A stretch of 64,000 bases of DNA from Ligustrum vulgare (taxonomy: Eukaryota > Streptophyta > Magnoliopsida > Lamiales > Oleaceae). Location of the stretch: the NCBI GenBank assembly GCA_963555705.1, contig OY743168.1, positions 18,172,139 through 18,236,138 on the forward strand. Direction: 5' to 3'. Shown piece after piece: positions 22,301 to 32,346 of this stretch. How positions within the stretch are numbered: the stretch's first letter is position 1; each line of letters starts with the position of its first letter. Below the pieces are notes generated by a model, which did not search any database, was not told where the DNA came from, and saw only the letters and a program-made list of their open reading frames with translations. A program made the position numbers and the translations under genes.

Positions 22301-25300
22301 ATAAAACTTTTCCTTTTACTGATCATGCAACTGGTTATCAACAATTTTATTTGAAGCTATATAGCTCAATTATCAATGAAGTAAATCAGACCTTCAAGAG
22401 AATATGGGCTAACCTGATTTGAGTCATTGAATTTCTGCATATGATCCCACAGTGTTTCCTTAAGCGAGTGAACATCAACTTGTTTAGATGTTTTATCGAA
22501 CTGAACTTCAATCTTATTAACCTGTTCACCCAGACAAGTAGATAAAAAATAAACATTGACTGCAACATATTTTGAAGTAAACTAAGCACTAGATTTTGAA
22601 AATATGTACAACTTACTAACTAAACATAATTTAGAACAGCAAAAACTGTAACGGTTAAATTTAGAAGTGCGAAATCCATAATGCAGGCTTTATAACAAAT
22701 ATAGTCTAGGCCAGTAAGTGATTTGCAACATGTGGTTAAAATCATATTTAGTTTCTCAATAGAAAAAATAGACAGAAGCAATGAAACATCAGATCCATGC
22801 TTATCATTAAATCCTTGTATAAAAGGACGAAGTTTGAGATTTAGGAGTTTATATTTATCATAATCCAAAAGAAAATTGCAGTTTTGCTCCACATATTCAC
22901 ATGCTGTGCATCCTCTAATGATAAAATAACTTAGGAAGATGGATTAAGTTAATAATGATAAGAGTTGCTGAGTTTCTATATTTCCTGAGGAAGCTTCATC
23001 ATTTTAGTACTCCCTCCGTCCCACAAAAATAGTCCCCTACCAATTTTCACACAGATTAAGAAATGTCAATTAATGTTGTTGAAAAAATAAATTTTACAAT
23101 CATTTTCCTAATATACCCCTAATAAATTTATGTAGTTTCCCATAAAATGTAAAGAGTATAAATTTATTTAGACTAACAAAAACCATATTAAATGAGGGCA
23201 AAATGGGACATAAATTATTAACTCCACTCTCAAAAAAGAAAGTGGACTTTATTTGTGGGACGAACGAAAAAGGAATAGTGGACTATCTTTATGGGACGGA
23301 GGGAGTATCAACTAAAATGCAAAATATAGTGTCTTTCTAGTTCTACTTTGAACTAATACTTCTTTTACACTTTGTGGTTTCTATGATTAATGAACACCTT
23401 CACGATACACAGGTAACGAAAGCCAAAGGATGAGGTTTTGGTCTGAGTTTTCTTTAATCTTCTAATGCAAGAAAAGTATGTACAGTTGAGCAGGTCCTAA
23501 TGTCCACAAATTATAACCATTTGAACTGTTTAGTATTGATAACATTGTTTCAAGGGAAACACTTGTACCCTAGGCAGATATGATACCATAAGAAGGTTTC
23601 TTGCATCCGCAGATATGATACCATAAGAAGGTAGAAAAAATATTGATCCTGGTTACCCATATTTCTTTGGAATATAGATATTTCATCTGTTGTGGAGAAA
23701 GTTTTTTATGGTATGCAAGTGAATGGATAGTGATCACACGACTCGTTTACTTTTCCTTTTTTATTCCATGGTCTTGTCGTTAACATAGGTCAGACTGGTC
23801 CTATAGGAGAAGAAAAAAGAAATGAACCATGAACAATCTGGTTAACTTAATACATAAGCCAAGCAAAAGGCTGTCATACCAACCCTTAAAATTTTAATAT
23901 TTACAGGAATCAAAGCTAAAGCCTGAAGTAAACTGCATAATCATTCAGAAGTAGTAGAAAAGAACAAAAAATGTATCCAATCAAAAGTAAGAGACCGTGA
24001 AAATGTCAAATCAAAAAAAAAAAAAACACACATCCAATCAAAAGTAAGAGACCGTGAAAATGTCAAATCAAAAAAAAAAAAACACACATGCATCTAAAAA
24101 ATTAAAAAGATCCAATATTTTTTCTCGAGATGCTATCGATGCCTTGCTTAAAGAACTTCTACCAGAGAAAGGCTCCTATTGATAAAAGTGGAAAACCAAA
24201 ATGAAAGTCACAGAAAACATGGGCTTGGCTTACATCCTAACCGTACCGCTTCAACTCTCCCCTGATATGAGATTATGGTACCCTCAAACTTTTACATTGA
24301 AATTTTAATATATATTATCGAATAGTCAATGATTGTAGTATCGTAGTTGTCTAGTGCACATATATATTAAGGAGGGGACCCACACCCCATGTGAGAGGGG
24401 TGTCAAATGTGAGGTACATTTTTGAGGTGAAAGTATCATTTTCCATATATTAAATATGCATTATAAAAAATGCATGGCACAATCAATTTTAGTGACAACA
24501 CAAATAAATTAGCGTAAGCCCTTGTTTAGTTTTACTAACAATTAGATTTTAATAGATTTAATAATAGTTGATGAAATGTGTGGTTGAAAAATTGATGAGA
24601 GTTGTAGATCCATGAAATGTTTGTGGCTAAAATTAATTGTAGACTTCAACTCAAATTTTTATCAACATTTTCAACTAAACCAAATGGGGGCTAAATATAG
24701 AACAAAGATGCCAACCTGTCGAGGTTGAGAGACCAAAGTGCTTGACTCATCAGCATCACTATAAGAATTTCCATCATCATTTGTGCCTCCAAAACCACCT
24801 TCATCATCCCATGATGGCATATCTCCATATTCGTCTCTTTGTTGACTTACTTCACCTAACCACAACAAAGGATTAGCACAAGTTTCCAAAGAAAAAATAA
24901 TTTGGAAATTTTGATAAGGCATAAAAAAGATATGCATTGGAGCATGAACAAACAATATGCAGAATTCTAAGCCTCTGTTTGGTAAAAAGAATTTGATGTT
25001 TTCAAAGTAAAATATGTGGTTGAAAAGTAGTATGGAAAAATGTGTGTGGTTAAAAAGTAGCCTGCAAAAATGTGTTGTTTATATATAATTTACCAAACAT
25101 GCTATAAGTAATAGATATAGCAGTCCAGAAAAAATGATGTGAGATACAAAGCCAAGTTGAGAGGAAAGGGAGAAGAGAGAGAAATATTAAAAGGTAGTTA
25201 AATATGATTCAATTAGCAGTTATAAAGATCAAGGGTCAGCCTTTTCAACATTACACTTCCAGATAAATGCTAACGAAGTCAGAGACTGTTTGTTAAAAGT

Positions 25301-28300
25301 TTGGTATTTAAAAACATGTTTTTTATGTTTTCTAAGTAAAATGTGTGGTTGAAAAGTAGAGAGAAAATGTATGTGATTAAAAAGTGATTTAAGAAATTGT
25401 GTTTTAAAAAACATGTTTGCCAAACAGGGGCTTAAGTTCTTCCTCTCAAGACAAATGAATTGCATAATAAATATTAGTTTTTCTACGTGAAGCCATCATC
25501 TCTCTCCGATCAAAAAAATTGGGCTTGAAATGTTCACTTTCAAGTGTCTATAGACTATAGTTTGAGTTAAAAATTAAAAATTTCTGTTTGGAGCGTAAAT
25601 TTTAGAATTTTTTCATAGAAATATTGATATTCACTACATAAGAGGGGGAAAAGGCAAAAATAATCATGTTATTTTTAGGAAGGTTTGTGGATTTTTTACC
25701 ATATTATTTTATTGGGGTGCGGCTATTTTCTCAAGCAATTAACTCTGCATGAGTTGCAGCAATTTCCTATTCTTTCTACATGGAGATGCTGAAATAAAAT
25801 TCTAAACATTATCGACATGATAAATCATTTGTAACTGGGGAAACTCTTGAACATCCCAAGTGTCCAGTTTATTAGATTGAAAAATATAGATTCATAGAAG
25901 TCATGCTCACCTGTTGTCTTGCTTCCTCTCCTTCTGATGCACTGAAATAACAAAATACAAAAATAAATCAAAATATAACCCAATATTGAATTCTTGTGAC
26001 CACACAGAGAGAAATTAAAGTTCCAGCAAGATACATCTATCAGATTTCACCACTAACTTATAGGCTTCGCTTTTCTTCACGAAGGGGAGATTGGGAGGGA
26101 TTGTTGAAGTTTACCGTAACATGAGGTAACAGAAATAGCTTCACAAGATTCTCCGGTTGGTAATGACAGTCTTCTGGAAGTTTAGTGTTACAAGGTGCTC
26201 TATTTGTTGGCAAGAATAGTGACTTAGGGTTCTTTGGAGGAGCAAAGACATCTGATGCATCAGTGTCCAAGGCATTTGACAACTCAATATCAGATTCTGC
26301 TTTTCTGCTTTTTGCTTTCTTGGTATTTGGTAATTTATTGTCCTTTGCTGCATCTTCTGTATCTGGAAAATTAGTCTATTAAATGCCGAAAAACAGGAGG
26401 AAAAAAATTAATGACATTGCTTGCAAAGCCTACTGAAGGTTACCTTTACCCTTCTGATACTTCCAATGATCCGGACCCGCCCAGGCATTTTTCTTTGATG
26501 CAAATCCCAAATTTGAAAACAAATAGCCATCAACTTTCTCAGAATTATTATCCTCGTCAAGGTCATCAAAAATAAAATGCTTATTTTCCTGCAACAGTTA
26601 ACCACGAATATCAGCATTTATGATACTTCCTTCCATCAGAAAGATCAATTGAAACATATGCTGGATTCATGGGAACCAAAACTAATTTATCAGAACCTCC
26701 ATTTGGCTGGGTAAAATTTGATCTTGATCATAAGATCCTTCAGCTACCACACTTTCTTGGCCATCATGATCCAATCCCCAAGTTCCAAAACTCCCAAATG
26801 CATCGTTATCTTCCTCATTATTACTATCGACAGTTTGGAAAACTTGCCCAGAACAACTTTGATCAGAAGAAAATGATTCAGATGGTTTTTGCTTATCTTC
26901 ATCAAATAGATCGAATATAGCCCTAAGACTGGGTGATATTTCATCCTTCTTTGGAATATTCAATACCATTTGTTCGATGCATTCTGGAAAATAAAAAAGG
27001 CATAAATTTGGACAAAAACAAATTTCAAATATCTTTGCATGAAAGGGGAAAGTAGAAAGCAGAACCTAGATATATCACAAAAGCTACTATACCTCTGGCA
27101 AAGGATAAATCAATTGCTTCAGCTCCACCACCTTCAGCCTCAAAAGACGAACACCTCCCAGGTACTTCCAGAGAATCAAATAACACTTGACAGTTACCAT
27201 ATACTCCAAGATTATTCAGCAAAAGACCCTTCGCCCCACCTTCATCAAACTGTGCAGATGTCTGATGATAGAGAGGATCCACCACAAAGGCAACTATGAA
27301 GATAGATAAAGAAACAAAGGGACAGAGATGAATAAACGTCTAAAGAGAGGAAAAGAGAGGAAAAGAGAAGAAGTGATGAAGATATCAATTCCAAAAGCTA
27401 CTATAAAACATAGAAACACACCATTCACACACGAGGGCAAAAGGAGGGAAGGGGGAGAGAGATAGAGCCAGAAATAATTCTAGAAAAGAGCCAATGATAT
27501 CCATTCATGTCAAAAACCCTTTAGATGAACATACCATCAAACTTCTTCACATTTAGAGCCTCAAAAGATGACTCCAGTGTGGACAAAGGTGACAACTGCA
27601 GGTATTTACTTTAACTATATCAGTGTCCAACCTTTTTTTCAATCCATAATTTGTTAATGCATCAACTTCGTGGTATATTTTATTAAGAAAAAACACTTAA
27701 CCTTTCTTTCTCTCTCTTTCTTTGAGTGGCCTTCCTCTTGCTCATTATCGATATTGGCATTCTCCATGATATTATCTGGCATAGATGATAAACATGAAGT
27801 GACCAAAAGTAGGAGAGATAGTATTCATTGCACAGCAAAGGCTAGAACTGACAAAATTGAAAACATTTTTCGTGCATTAAATATTGGCAAGTATAAGCAT
27901 GTCCAGAATGTATAACAGAGATTTTTCATTCCCATGCAACTGTTCTTGCTAGCGCTGTTAATGACTTGGAAACAACACAAAATGAAAGAAATAGCTATGT
28001 CATACTCATAGTGACTGGAAGTGGCATTTTGATAAGGCATACATGATAGAATTGTGAATCAATACGATAATATTCTTTAAATTTATACTCACCGAGAAAG
28101 ATGACACGAAAGCAATGAAGGTGAAGAATCCAAGTTTGTAGGATAAAGAAGTAGTTCTAGAGGACGAAAAATAGAAGGGTAAAGTTCATAGAGTCCATTT
28201 AACTTAAACAAATCAACATATGAGTGAAACTTTTTTATGTTTTCAGTTGACTTATTGTTTTATTCAATTGGACATCTCCAAATCTCGCAAATGTGATGCT

Positions 28301-29976
28301 TAATGTCATGGCTACTAAACTTTGGCATAATTTAGTTAAATCACAGGTTTTTCCATTTGTTTGAATTTCTCGACCAAGCTTTCTAAATATACCCATTATG
28401 AGCTAAGTTCCCATAAATTGGCATAAAAATTCAAAGGTAGATCGACGGAAACCGAAAGAAATCCTATAGACAAAAGAATGATTAAAGTTTAGTATCCTCT
28501 TGTCCATTTTATCTAAAAGAAAAGGCAAAACAATATTTTCTCAAAAACTCCAGTACAGAAATTAAGTTAACACTATTATATCTCGACCTACGTAAATATA
28601 AAATTTCCTGAACTAAGTTGTATGACATAAAAATTCATCATTTCAATTTTTCACATAGAAAGATAAAAGCAAGATAATTCATGGACACAAAATAGCAATA
28701 TATGCATTACAATACAAATGAAAAGGAACCCTTGAAAAATCTAACCTTGTTCATCCTCTTTCCCAACACGATTAATTCCACCAAGAACCTTATATGCCTC
28801 TGAATGAACTGAATCCACCCTCATTGAGTAAATCTTAACTCCAGCTTCAAGGGTACAACTTGCCTAACATAAAAGTCATATATAATATATGTAGATGTGT
28901 ATGATATTTATAAAGTGTCTTCTTGAGTTGTTTGCATCATAACCACAGTATTGTGCAATGTACAGGCAACTGATGTCAATACTCACTTTTATACTGACTT
29001 GGAGGAAGCGTGCATATTTAAAAATACACATTACCCCTGATGCATAATAAAAAGAGTAATATTATTCCGCATCATTGGTGCTAAGCACAAGTCTAAGTGG
29101 CAACTACGTGACATTAAATGATACATTCAGTTAATGCAACAGCACTCGTTTTGAACCTATCAAGTGTAGTCATATAGACTGGTGCTCTAGTCCAACTGGT
29201 GTTGGAACCAGTTGGACAGCATTACTCTATTTAAAATACACATTACTCCTAAAACAATCCTTTTATTCCATGCTTTTGAGAAGTTATCATGAAGAGATAA
29301 AATCAAGATTGATAAAAAAAAATTCCATTGGCGAAAAGGTCGGAAGAAAAAGAAAAGAATTTGCTATGGATACGCGTGTTACTGACCAAAATCCAGCATA
29401 CACTCAGGCAGAAACCAAAATTCTCGAAATTGAAAGACCTGATAATCCTTCATGATCAACAAATAATTTAAGTGTGATGGGACAAATAAACGGCGCATTT
29501 AATTTTAAAAAAGAAAAAGAAAAAAAACACCTTCTGAAAATTGGTTTCCACGTCATTCTCTTCTTCGACTTTAATGATCTCGTAAAGATGATCAATCAAA
29601 TTCAGCTCCCAAGTGTTCTTCTGGTTAATCTTCTGCAAACCCATAAATATCATAAACCAATTCGTGAGCAAAATCCTCAAAAGTTAACGAAAATTAATTT
29701 TTAAAAAAGATATAAAATAAAAAAGAGGGAAACGTTTTCGCTGGCAAGTTTGATGCAGTTCTGAAACAATTCGAGGATCTGTTCTTTTCCCAGCAATGTG
29801 TCCGCCTTGGGAGAAGTGGCTGTCGTAAGGGAGATAGGTTTCCGGCGCACGGCGGCTGCCCGAGCGGCGCGTGCTTGAGCGCGTTCCAGTTTGTCATTGT
29901 TGGAGCCCAAGAAGAAAGGGCTTGAAGGAGAGAAGGGCCCCCTCTGCTTGGGGTTTGGGCTCAGGGTTTCTGCCAT
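19304..29976 (-). CDS. CAPH: Condensin complex subunit 2 (CAP-H, Barren kleisin)
   Basis: Thirteen minus-strand exons with consistent phases: 29734-29976, 29531-29632, 28746-28863, 27702-27775, 27535-27595, 27093-27293, 26697-26983, 26444-26588, 26115-26362, 25911-25941, 24716-24855, 22414-22521 and 19304-19483. They total 1938 nt, or 645 residues (Arabidopsis CAP-H is about 670). CAP-H is the kleisin that bridges SMC2 and SMC4 and recruits the HEAT subunits of condensin I for mitotic chromosome compaction. Hallmarks in order: SPFFLGSNNDKLERAQARAA, KINQKNTWELNLIDHL, EAGVKIYSMRVDSVHSEAYK, VDPLYHQTSAQFDEGGAKGL, NAWAGPDHWKYQK, FAPPKNPKSLFLP, DCHYQPENLVKLFLLP and the C-terminal winged-helix part ISPHLCFICLLHLANEHSLS. 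The end of exon 8 has two possible in-phase donors (after 26444 or 26450); I chose the one giving QKGKDTED. Introns carry several MITEs. It looks functional. Confidence 0.94.
20544..21352. mobile_element. Non-autonomous TIR element in the last CAP-H intron
   Basis: The ends GAGCATCTCCAAGGG and CCCTTGGAGATAGTC are inverted copies with two mismatches. Just inside the left end is a long hairpin made of TTTGGATCAAATTTGG and CCAAATTTGGTCCAAA. Near the right end TTTGGGATA words recur. There is no transposase frame. Ends of this kind are common in plant Harbinger-like MITEs, but a clean target duplication is not visible. Confidence 0.55.
23010..23305. mobile_element. Stowaway MITE
   Basis: CTCCCTCCGTCCCACAAA at the left and GGGACGGAGGGAG at the right form the canonical Stowaway (Tc1/mariner) inverted repeat, flanked by TA on both sides. 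It is 296 bp and lies in CAP-H intron 11. Confidence 0.93.
23976..24085. repeat. 55-bp tandem duplication
   Basis: A unit beginning ATCCAATCAAAAGTAAGAG, including an A-run and CACACAT, occurs twice head to tail in CAP-H intron 11. The copies differ by one base in A-run length. Confidence 0.85.
24518..24691. mobile_element. Tourist-like MITE 25 bp from a CAP-H splice donor
   Basis: GCCCTTGTTTAGTT at the left and AACCAAATGGGGGC inverted at the right, flanked by TAA on both sides. It sits in CAP-H intron 11, its edge about 25 bp from the donor of exon 11. Confidence 0.75.
24971..25102. mobile_element. Tourist-like MITE
   Basis: The left end GCCTCTGTTTGGTAAA and inverted right end TTTACCAAACATGC, flanked by TAA and TAT. 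It contains the family core AAAATATGTGGTTGAAAAGT. Located in CAP-H intron 10. Confidence 0.6.
25283..25431. mobile_element. Tourist-like MITE
   Basis: The right end TTTGCCAAACAGGGGC is followed by TTA. The left end near 25283 (AGACTGTTTGTTAAAAG) is degraded. It has the same internal core as the element at 24971-25102 and lies in the same CAP-H intron. Confidence 0.55.
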
Positions 29977-30143
29977 TTCTCTTTTTTGATGTAGAAAGCT
30001 GTACGCACGGCGTGTGAGAATACAGACGAAAGGAAGAGTTTGTTTTTCTGATTTTGTTTCGTCTCCAAGTCGATTTTAAAAATGTTCTCTTTCCCTCCAA
30101 AATTTAATTTGGGATCACGGGGGTAAAATAGGTAGTAAAGTAA

Positions 30144-30334
30144 GCCCTTGTTTGATTTCTCTAAAATTTCATAAAAAATAGATACTACTTTTTTTTTACG
30201 ATAATCAATCTCAATCATTCAAAAAAGTCAAGCCTGCAATCTCTCACTTTTAAAACCACTTTTTAACAACACGATTTCTCAAAACTACTATTCAAAACTC
30301 ACTTTTTCAATTACTATAGGAATCAAACAATGAC
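30144..30334. mobile_element. Tourist-like MITE upstream of CAP-H
   Basis: GCCCTTGTTTGATTTC and, inverted, GAATCAAACAATGAC, with perfect TAA duplications at 30141-30143 and 30335-30337. It lies about 170 bp upstream of the CAP-H start codon and so within its promoter region. Confidence 0.75.
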
Positions 30335-30439
30335 TAAATTTTTTGTAAGTGAAATATTTTCATTTGTCCTATTTTCATAGAAACTACTCCACCCCTTGTC
30401 ATATATTACATACATCACACTAGATAAATATCACATTCA

Positions 30440-30905
30440 TGGAATAGGATTCACTTTCAAGATGTCTTGGTGGTGAGATGGTACACACGTGTGACTCAAA
30501 ATCTCGTGCAAAAGAGCATGGAGGTTCGAGTCCTCTTCAAGGCATAATATTGAGATTGTTCATTGAATGAGCAATTCAATAAGATATATCAATATCGATT
30601 CGATTCGAGCTTTTGGAATTGGAATAAGTTCGACAACGAATCACGAAATCTTGGTGATCTTCTCTATCTAACGAATGAAAAGCTTGCTCTAAAATCGTCT
30701 GCCCTGCACCCACCCCCCGAGTATATGCTTCAACAGGAATCGCACAATGGTCGATTAGAAGCCTCGGTATAATGCGAGTTATTTATACCAAGCATTCTTC
30801 TTACGGCTAGATCCAATCTCCTGATCCCTACGGAAAGGAAAAAGAATTTCACGCTCTTCCTTTCAGGAATGGAGGATTAGGGAAATTCTCTTAATTGCAG
30901 CTTAT
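30440..30905 (+). other. Nuclear insertion of plastid DNA (NUPT) around trnL-CAA
   Basis: A degraded plastid tRNA-Leu(CAA) gene is followed by sequence that has the look of the plastid spacer next to it on the ycf2 side of the inverted repeat. That spacer includes the short open frame with SSFWNWNKF, NESRNLGDLLYLTNEK and HPPPEYMLQQE, and a tail rich in CTTCCTTTCAGGAATGG-like plastid sequence. The edges are approximate. The tRNA match is direct; the spacer identity comes from memory of plastid genomes. Confidence 0.7.
30464..30544 (+). pseudogene. Plastid-derived tRNA-Leu(CAA) pseudogene
   Basis: 81 nt with the layout of plastid trnL-CAA: GTCTTGGTGGTGAGATGG at the 5' side, CTCAAAA anticodon loop, variable arm, GGTTCGAGTCC T-arm and TTCAAGGCA acceptor end. 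About six changes from the plastid gene, as I recall it, including one in the acceptor stem and two in the anticodon stem, make it unlikely to be functional. Confidence 0.8.
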
Positions 30906-31299
30906 CACACATTGTTCAATAAAATAATATTATACGTAACAAAAAATCATAATTTTTTAATCACATATTCTCAAAAAAATCACTATTTTAAATTACTTTT
31001 CTACAAAATTTAATTATAATTGGGCTCAAACAGGGGCTAGTCTTCAAATCACTTTTTACAACATACATTTTGCAAAACATTTCCAACCACATATTTTACT
31101 GATAAAACATCACATTCTTTGTTAATAAACGAAATTCTTTTATTAAATAAAGGCGTACATATTACTAACAAATATCGTACTAGAACATTCAAAGTTATGA
31201 TAAATAACCATGACTGGTCACATTTAACTCATAAAAGAAAGCTCAATGCAATCCAACGCACTAAATGTACAAAGTGAGCTTAAAATAATATCTCAAGGA

Positions 31300-31500
31300 C
31301 TAGTTCTTTTGATGAACAACAATTTGATGCATGTCCATGTCCTTCAACATCATGGAACGCCCACATAAATTGCAAGAAGCAATTGATCCACAAACACTCT
31401 CGTGCTTCAAGTAACACCTTAACCAGTCGTGCATCTGCAGCATAACTCCCAGCTTGAAACACGTCTCTACGGAAACGACGTGTAATAAGTCGTTGTTCAG
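31300..31500 (-). other. Terminal-exon-like stretch with a C2H2 motif
   Basis: After a TATCAG acceptor at 31502-31501, the minus strand encodes 66 residues and a TAG at 31300-31302. It contains CNLCGRSMMLKDMDMHQIVV followed by H, a C-x2-C-x11-H-x4-H spacing like a C2H2 zinc finger, and CFKLGVMLQMHDWLRCYLKH. I do not recognise the family. Upstream minus-strand sequence (31500-31815) has another open stretch of unknown nature, so this may be the end of a broken gene. Confidence 0.3.
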
Positions 31501-31937
31501 CTGATAATGTTAAAACGATTGTGAGAAAAATATATCAACATTTGAATGAATAACTCGACTCGATAACAACTAGGGACCATTAAAAGCAACTTAATTAAAT
31601 AGTTGCTCGTGGGCCACTTTTGTTGGCATATTAAGTTGGTTTGTGTCTTGACCTTGGTTGCTTGTTTTGGCATGTTTATTGACCTAGCCCAACTAATATA
31701 CTGTAGCCGACCTAAAGCTAGTCTTCCATTGCTATCTAATTTCTTACCTTCATCCCTAAGTGACATTGTGTTCATCATCATTAATCTCGTGTGTGTTAGA
31801 GATAAGTGTGGCAACCAAGGTGTAGGTCGTATTGGAGTCGAACTTGTATATTTGTTGTTCGTTTAGAGGTAGTAACTGAGCTTAGTTTAAGGTATTAAAC
31901 AACCAATGAATTCAAAATGATATCATAACATTTTGGT

Positions 31938-32089
31938 GCGTGAATATGTGTAAAAAATAATTGAAAAAAGGGCAAAAACTGACTTAGAAAACGACGGTGA
32001 AGCTAAGAAGAAAGCGTGAATATGGGTAAAAATTAATTGAAAAAAGGGCAAAAACTGACCTAGAAATCGACGATGAAGCTAAGAAGAAA
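31938..32089. repeat. 76-bp tandem duplication
   Basis: A unit starting GCGTGAATATG and containing AAAAGGGCAAAAACTGAC occurs twice head to tail with a few substitutions. Non-coding. Confidence 0.85.
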
Positions 32090-32346
32090 GCGTCCAAATT
32101 TTCATCAAAGCAATTGGACTGAAAAAAAAAAAAAGTGATTTCGGCTAAAAGTGAGAGTTTGGGAAATCTGAGAGCACCAGCATGTTCAGCAAGCTGAGGC
32201 AGTGCTGGGTGACCAACGCATGCAACTTCCGACAGTGGTATGTAGGTAATTTTTAGGCAATGATTTCTTCAGGCAGTTTGTTATTCAAGAAAATCTACAT
32301 CTCTCTTTATTTACAGACCGATGGATTGGTCTGGTCAGTAAAAAAT

